DNA from: Leucobacter sp. UBA1945
Lineage (GTDB): Bacteria; Actinomycetota; Actinomycetes; Actinomycetales; Microbacteriaceae
Length of the DNA stretch: 17,133 nucleotides
Direction of reading: 5' to 3'
Assembly: GCA_002336855.1 (NCBI GenBank)
Contig: DDEV01000019.1
Coordinates: forward strand, 142 to 17,274
Positions 13,000-17,133 of this stretch are shown piece after piece (positions within the stretch are counted from its first letter, which is position 1; every line of letters begins with the position of its first letter). Made by a program: the position numbers and the translations under genes. Below the pieces are notes generated by a model. That model did not search any database and had not been told where the DNA came from. It saw only the letters and a program-made list of their open reading frames with translations.

Positions 13000-14769
13000 C
13001 TAGCCGATGAGGCTCGGCTGCAGGTCACGCATCGTGCGCGAGCGCATCATGCGCCGCACCCCGATCGAGGTGAGCACGAGCGCCGCGAGCAGCACACACA
13101 CGAGCACGATGGCGTCGCTGCCCGCCTTCGAGAGATCTCCGCCGTACATCAGCTGGCGCAGGCCATCGACCGCGAACGACATCGGCATGAAATGGTGCAA
13201 ACTCGTGAGAGGTTCTGGCAGCGTCTGCCACGGGAAGGTGCCACCCGCGACGACGAGTTGCAGCACCATCAGAATGAGGCCAAGAAACTGGCCCACGCTT
13301 CCGAGCCACACGTTGAGCGCGAGAATGATCGCCGCGAACGTCATTGAGGCGAGCAGCATCATTCCGTAGGCGCCCCACGGCTGGGCCACCTTGAAGCCGA
13401 GCGTGCCCGCGACGATGCCGAACAGCGCGAGCATCTGCACCGCACCGAGCAGGGTCGGCGTCAGCCAGCCAGCGAGCGCGACCTTCACCGGGGTGCGCAT
13501 CGCCGTCATGGCGCGGGCCGACACCGGCTTCAGGATGAGGAAGAGCGCGTACATGCCGATCCATGCGGCGAGGCTCACGAAGAACGGGGCAAGGCCCGCG
13601 CCATACGTGCCCGCCGAGGTGACCGCGGAAGTCTCGACCTGCACGGGGTCGGCGATGTTCGAGGCCTGCTTCGACCGAAGCTCGGCGCTGAAATTCGGAA
13701 TGCTCTCGACGCCGCTCGCGAGCCCGCTCGCAAGTTCGCCGACTCCCGAGGCAAGCTGGCCCGCACCGTCTGTCGCCGAGGCGATCCCCGCGGCGAGCTG
13801 CGGGGTGGCGTTCGCGAGCTGTCGCATGCCGCTCGCTACCTCGTTAGAGCCCGCCTCGAGCTGATTCAGCTGGCCCTGTGCGCCCTGCGCCCGGTCGTTC
13901 ACGTCGCGCACCGATGCGGCGACCCGATCGTAGGCGGCGAGGATCTGCTCAGTGGTCGCGGGGTCGGTGCCCGCCGCCGCGAGCCGATCGGCGATGGCCT
14001 GTCGCTCGATGTCGAGTCTGCCGGTGATGCTGGCACTCGCGCTCGCCACGTCGCGGCCGATTTGCGCGATTCGGGCATCAGCGGCGGCAACCTGTTCGGC
14101 GCCCGCGGCGAGCCTCGCCGTCTGATCAGGCAGCGCCGCGGTGCCGTCGCGCAGCTGACCGAGGCCCTGGTGCAACGTCGTCGCTCCCGTTGCCGCTTGC
14201 GCGGCACCATCGCTCGCCTTGACCAGCGAGACGCGTATTTCGGCCACGCCGTCGAGCATGTGCTGCGCGGACTCACGGTTGACCTGCTGCACGATCTGCG
14301 CCTGGATCCTCTTCGTCGCTTGATCACCGATCGTCGACGCAAGGTAACTGTTCGCGTCGTTCGTTCGCAGCACGACGGAAGCCTGGTGCGGGCTCTCGCC
14401 CTGCGACGACTCGAGCGAAGCCGTGAAGTCGGCGGGAAACGTGACGGAGAAGTCGAACTCGCCGCCCTCGACGCCCGCTTCTGCCTCGGCGGCGCTCACG
14501 CGCTTCCAGGCGAAACTGCCGTCTTCGATCAGCGACTCGGCCACCTGCTCGCCGAGATTGCGCGGGGAGGATTCGCTCGTCGAGCCGGTGTCGTCTACGA
14601 CTAGAGCCACCGGAATCTGGTTGAGCCTCGCGTACGGGTCTTGATTCGCCCAGAGGTAGAGACCGCCATAGAGCAGGGGCACGCACATGAGCGCGACCAG
14701 AGCAATTCGAGCCATGCCGGTGGCCCATAGCCTCGCGAACTCGGAGCGCACCATCTGAAAGATTTTCAT
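13000..14769 (-). CDS. YhgE/Pip family membrane protein (ABC-2-like)
   Basis: A 589-residue YhgE/Pip-type protein. After a short cytoplasmic start (MKIFQMVRSEFARLW) there is one membrane helix at about 20-38. An extracellular domain of roughly 350 residues follows, beginning NQDPYARLNQIPVALVVDDTGS, the family's characteristic post-helix block. It continues through VTFPADFTASL and a long region of coiled, low-complexity Ala/Gly/Ser heptads (QAATGATTLHQGLGQLRDGTAAL and similar). The C-terminus carries about five helices (AAWIGMYALFLIL, LLGAVQMLALFGIVAG, AYGMMLLASMTFAAIILALNVWL, FLGLILMVLQLVVAGGTFPW, IVLVCVLLAALVLTSIGVR) resembling ABC-2 exporter permeases. Family members include a phage infection protein and parts of secretion systems; the cargo here is unknown. 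It is translationally coupled (ATGA) to the upstream ATPase-like gene. Confidence 0.88.
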   Translation of the reverse strand: MKIFQMVRSEFARLWATGMARIALVALMCVPLLYGGLYLWANQDPYARLNQIPVALVVDDTGSTSESSPRNLGEQVAESLIEDGSFAWKRVSAAEAEAGVEGGEFDFSVTFPADFTASLESSQGESPHQASVVLRTNDANSYLASTIGDQATKRIQAQIVQQVNRESAQHMLDGVAEIRVSLVKASDGAAQAATGATTLHQGLGQLRDGTAALPDQTARLAAGAEQVAAADARIAQIGRDVASASASITGRLDIERQAIADRLAAAGTDPATTEQILAAYDRVAASVRDVNDRAQGAQGQLNQLEAGSNEVASGMRQLANATPQLAAGIASATDGAGQLASGVGELASGLASGVESIPNFSAELRSKQASNIADPVQVETSAVTSAGTYGAGLAPFFVSLAAWIGMYALFLILKPVSARAMTAMRTPVKVALAGWLTPTLLGAVQMLALFGIVAGTLGFKVAQPWGAYGMMLLASMTFAAIILALNVWLGSVGQFLGLILMVLQLVVAGGTFPWQTLPEPLTSLHHFMPMSFAVDGLRQLMYGGDLSKAGSDAIVLVCVLLAALVLTSIGVRRMMRSRTMRDLQPSLIG

Positions 14770-15392
14770 TGCGCCGCTCCCTCTTGCGCCGTTCCCTCTT
14801 GCGTCGCGGTGTCGATGAGCGCGGCCGAAGCGAAGCCCGCGATCGCGAGCACCGCGACATCGCGCTCGGCGAGGTCGGTAGCGATTCGCCACCAGTCGAG
14901 CGGGTCACCACCGTGACGATCGGGCGATACGAGGATGAGCCCGTCGACGCCATCTCGCAGTAGCGCGAGCTCGGTGAGGGCGCGAATGCGCACCGCGGGC
15001 GCCAGCTGCCCCATGGGCACCCGCTCGTGCTCGCGCATACCGTGGTCGTCGAGCCAGCTTCGCACAGCCCACGGTGCGGGCATGCGCCCCGCAAACATGA
15101 GCTCTTCTGCGACAACCTCGCCGAAACGCACGTCAGCGTGAGGTTCGCTGACGTCGAGAGCGTCGACTATTGCGAGCCGCTTGCGAAGCTCTCGGCGGCT
15201 GGCGTTGCCGTCAATAGTGACCGAACCGGTCGTGGGTTTCATGCGCCCCGAGACGATGAGCGAGAGCACCGTGGGGCGCTGTTCGGTCTCCATCGCCGCG
15301 AGCGTCGCCTGAGCCGAGTGCACTTCGAGCGAGGTCTCGGGCAGCGCAGAGCCGCCCGCACCCTTGCTCACATTGCTTGCGATGACTCGCAT
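14766..15392 (-). CDS. Degenerate ABC ATPase-like partner of the YhgE/Pip protein
   Basis: A 208-residue protein that keeps the outline of an ABC nucleotide-binding domain but lacks its catalytic motifs. The stretch VLSLIVSGRMKPTTGSVTIDGN (42-63) is the usual sequence after Walker A, yet the preceding P-loop positions read METEQRPT with no Gly or Lys. The signature region reads MGQLAPAVRIRALTELALL in place of LSGGQ-type sequence, and Walker B is ILVSPD with no catalytic Glu. Thus it probably does not hydrolyse ATP and may be structural or regulatory. The tail contains a short repeat (TAQEGAAQ-like). AGGGTAGG precedes the ATG, and its stop overlaps the YhgE/Pip start. There is no frameshift or stop, so it looks maintained, not a pseudogene. 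Confidence 0.75.
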   Translation of the reverse strand: MRVIASNVSKGAGGSALPETSLEVHSAQATLAAMETEQRPTVLSLIVSGRMKPTTGSVTIDGNASRRELRKRLAIVDALDVSEPHADVRFGEVVAEELMFAGRMPAPWAVRSWLDDHGMREHERVPMGQLAPAVRIRALTELALLRDGVDGLILVSPDRHGGDPLDWWRIATDLAERDVAVLAIAGFASAALIDTATQEGTAQEGAAQ

Positions 15393-15418
15393 GTTGCCTA
15401 CCCTCGCCGTGCTTGACG

Positions 15419-15775
15419 CTATGCGCGCAGAATCTTCTCCATCGGGCGACCTTTCGCGAGTTCGTCAATGAGTTTGTCGAGGTAGCGAATCTCGCGCATC
15501 AGGGGGTCTTCGATTTCTTCGATGCGCACCCCGCAGATGATTCCTTTGATCTGCGAACGCGCCTCGTTCAGCTTCGGCGCCTCACCAAAGAACTGTCTGA
15601 GATCTACGGGGTTGCCCTTTTCGATCAGCTCGTCGAGCTGCGCCTGCGTGTAGCCAGTCAGCCAGCAAATGATCTGGTCGACTTCTTCTTTGGTGCGACC
15701 CTTGCGCTCAGCCTTGTGGGTGTAGTTCGGGTACAGAACAGAGAAGGCGAGCTTGTAAATGCGGTGTTCGGCCAT
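15419..15775 (-). CDS. DUF2200 family protein
   Basis: A 118-residue soluble protein matching DUF2200 along its full length: HRIYKLAFSVLYPNYTHKAERKGRTKEEVDQIICWLTGY at the start, NEARSQIKGIICGVRIEEIEDPLMREIRYLDKLIDELAKGRPMEKIL at the end. Function is unknown; the family is widespread and single-domain. The ATG at 15775 is preferred over ATG at 15784 because a TATGCT -10 ends seven bases before it, fitting a leaderless start, and because family members begin M-x-x-HRIY. Its end lies 26 bases before the start of the degenerate ATPase gene on the same strand. Its promoter sits between it and the transposase remnant. Confidence 0.9.
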   Translation of the reverse strand: MAEHRIYKLAFSVLYPNYTHKAERKGRTKEEVDQIICWLTGYTQAQLDELIEKGNPVDLRQFFGEAPKLNEARSQIKGIICGVRIEEIEDPLMREIRYLDKLIDELAKGRPMEKILRA

Positions 15776-15782
15776 GCGTTTT

Positions 15783-15788
15783 AGCATA
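15783..15788 (-). promoter_or_regulatory. -10 element for leaderless transcription of the DUF2200 gene
   Basis: On the minus strand TATGCT is followed by AAAACGC and then the ATG. No ribosome site precedes the start. No clear -35 was seen; upstream sequence is the tail of the transposase remnant. Confidence 0.5.
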
Positions 15789-15821
15789 CGAGGATCCACA
15801 GGCATCTGCCGTGTTTCTGGC

Positions 15822-16526
15822 TCATCCCAATCGAGGGTGTAGGAGTTGGGGTCTGTAGCCGCCGGTCTCGAGCAGGCTTCGGGCGATGTAGTTGGTCAAG
15901 TTGCGGAACCCGAGTGCGGAGCCGCGCAGGTGTTCGAGCAGTCCGTTGAGCGCCTCGGTCGGCCCGTTGCCGGTCCTCGTGGCGATAGGCGGCGATCATG
16001 CGCTGGTAGACACCCCGGGCCGCCTCGACCTCGACGTGAGCGTCACCGGCCAGGCGCACGACGTGGAAGGGATCCATCACCGTGACCGCGTCCGGAACCT
16101 CCTCCGCAGCGGCGGTCTTGAACGCCGCCTTCGACCGACCCTCGACCATGTCCAGCAGCCTTGCTGGGCCGGCGCCATCGCGGTCCAGGGTGAGGTCGAT
16201 GATCACGGTGACGTGCTTGTCTCCACGCCTGGTGTGGCGCTAGACGTGCTCATCGACGCCAATGACCTTCACGCCCTCAAACCGCGTGGGGTCGTTGATC
16301 AGCAGCCGCTTGCCTTCAGCCAGGACCGCGTTGTTGGCGGTGTCCCAGCAGCACCTTCGCTGCCGCACCGTCGGCACCACCGATCTGGTTCCACCACGCG
16401 GCACGCGAGCACCGCACGATCCGGTTCAAGTCGTTGTCCGGTCACGCTCAGGCCGAGGCCGTCGAGTCGAGCGAAGGCGGTCAGGTCAGGGCGGCCGAAG
16501 CCGGCCGGCGGGGTAGCGTCGGACAC
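15822..16526 (-). pseudogene. Decayed ISL3-family transposase
   Basis: Translating the minus strand across frames rebuilds an actinobacterial ISL3 transposase in fragments. The N-terminal zinc-ribbon region (GTG at 16526; SVTGQRLEPDRAVLACRVVEPDRWCRRCG) joins abruptly and out of frame to DTANNAVLAEGKRLLINDPTRFEGVKVIGVDEHV. That frame has an amber codon at 16240-16242 where the family has Trp (before RHTRRGDK). It continues as VTVIIDLTLDRDGAGPARLLDMVEGRSKAAF, then KTAAAEEVPDAVTVMDPFHVVRLAGDA, then HVEVEAARGVYQRMIAAYR. A last frame change gives TGNGPTEALNGLLEHLRGSALGFRNLTNYIARSLLETGG and stops at 15822. Compared with the roughly 430-residue family length, about half is missing through several internal deletions. 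It cannot encode an active enzyme. Terminal inverted repeats were not recognised. Confidence 0.9.
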
Positions 16527-16923
16527 GTAGAGGTCTTTCGGATGGATGTCGTAAGAACCTGCGTCGTCGGGACACCTCGACGTCTATCTGCGGACCGACG
16601 CGCCCGGCCGGCATACACCGTCATCTTGAGAAGACCGCTGAAACGTCTTCGACGACGACGAGACCGGCGAACAGGCCCTGGGCTGCGGAAACGCAGGGCA
16701 GGGGCTGTTCGGTTCTGGTGGTCGCGCGATGCGCTGGCCTCACGGCTCTGCCTGACACCGGCGTCACTCTCTTCTGCGACGGACCCCTCGCCGGCTGAGC
16801 GCTCGCGGACGGCATCCTGTCAGTTGTGCCGCTAGGCCTCGCACCGCTCGGCAACGCAGCATGGCGTTGCGTTGCCACCTGGCGACGGCTCGGCGGGGCG
16901 CGATCGTCTCGTGCGTTGGCGGA
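16527..16923. other. Gene-poor stretch beside the transposase remnant
   Basis: About 400 bases without a supportable gene. Open frames on both strands here have low-complexity Arg/Ala/Pro-rich translations. One plus-strand frame from about 16700 to 16920 reads hydrophobic, protein-like segments (LTALPDTGVTLFCDGPLAG, then ILSVVPLGLAPLGNAAW) interrupted by a stop at 16796-16798. It could be the remains of a membrane-protein gene, but I cannot name it. The stretch may also contain the outer end of the insertion element. Confidence 0.4.
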
Positions 16924-17133
16924 CTACGGGAGCTTGGAGGCGAGGACGTCGGCCGCCAGGATCTCGGGTGCTGCACCGAGGAGGTGCTGGTTGGCCATCA
17001 GGGCTGCGACGATGGCGCCGTTGGCGTGGGCGTCGCGAGCGGCCTCGTCGGGGAATGCATCGAAGATCCAGAAGGTGTCGGCGTGGGTCCTGACCGCGAA
17101 CCAGACAATCGTTCCTACTTCTTCGTTGGCGAG
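16924..17133 (-). CDS. ABM-domain protein (putative quinol monooxygenase), C-terminal part
   Basis: The last 69 codons and stop of a gene that enters from the right edge. The translation EEVGTIVWFAVRTHADTFWIFDAFPDEAARDAHANGAIVAALMANQHLL ending ADVLASKLP matches the second half of antibiotic biosynthesis monooxygenase (ABM) domain proteins. The WFAVR and TF-x-IFD-x-F strands and the E-A-x-R-x-AH helix are clear. These small dimeric alpha-beta proteins include quinol monooxygenases and many of unknown role. The start, ribosome site and promoter are outside the window. The reading frame is intact up to the TAG at 16924-16926. Confidence 0.85.
   Translation of the reverse strand, partial: LANEEVGTIVWFAVRTHADTFWIFDAFPDEAARDAHANGAIVAALMANQHLLGAAPEILAADVLASKLP

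Noticed and set aside
1..17133. CRISPR arrays, tRNA or rRNA genes, phage genes and toxin-antitoxin pairs
   Set aside because: Looked for repeated spacer-like units, cloverleaf-like sequence and typical small paired genes; none was seen.

Overview
This is about 17 kb of high-GC DNA with short intergenic gaps, many ATGA stop/start overlaps and several promoters that fit leaderless transcription. It reads as the chromosome of an actinomycete. Protein styles (DUF2165, DUF4177, YhgE/Pip, actinobacterial ISL3 transposase) suggest a Microbacteriaceae-like organism, but no taxonomic marker is present, so the family-level guess is weak.

Layout. 1-394: 5' part of urocanate hydratase (hutU) running off the left edge. 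606-1118: mscL and a strong hairpin terminator. 1142-2085: a GNAT acetyltransferase and a DoxX-like membrane protein, both on the minus strand. 2239-2649: a Nudix hydrolase. 2646-9305: the main feature, two divergent operons around a TetR-type regulator. 9365-10757: DUF2165 and DUF4177 proteins and an unrecognised membrane protein. 10823-12969: an FAD amine oxidase and a membrane/coiled protein. 13000-15392: a YhgE/Pip exporter-like protein with a degenerate ABC ATPase partner. 15419-15775: a DUF2200 protein. 15822-16526: a decayed ISL3 transposase. 16924-17133: the 3' end of an ABM-domain monooxygenase gene.

The central locus. The minus-strand operon tetR-kdd-kal-kce encodes the last three enzymes of the anaerobic lysine fermentation pathway: 3,5-diaminohexanoate dehydrogenase, 3-keto-5-aminohexanoate cleavage enzyme and 3-aminobutyryl-CoA ammonia lyase. 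The lysine 2,3- and 5,6-aminomutases that normally feed this route are not in the window. Instead the divergent plus-strand operon encodes a polar amino-acid ABC importer (lipoprotein, permease, ATPase) and a phosphotriesterase-family metallohydrolase. Two near-identical palindromic sites overlap the two divergent promoters, so the TetR protein probably controls both operons. The simplest reading is a self-contained catabolic island. A beta-amino acid, or an amide or lactam of one, is imported, unmasked by the hydrolase, oxidised by Kdd, cleaved with acetyl-CoA by Kce to acetoacetate plus 3-aminobutyryl-CoA, and deaminated by Kal to crotonyl-CoA. The gene identities are well supported. The natural substrate is inference.
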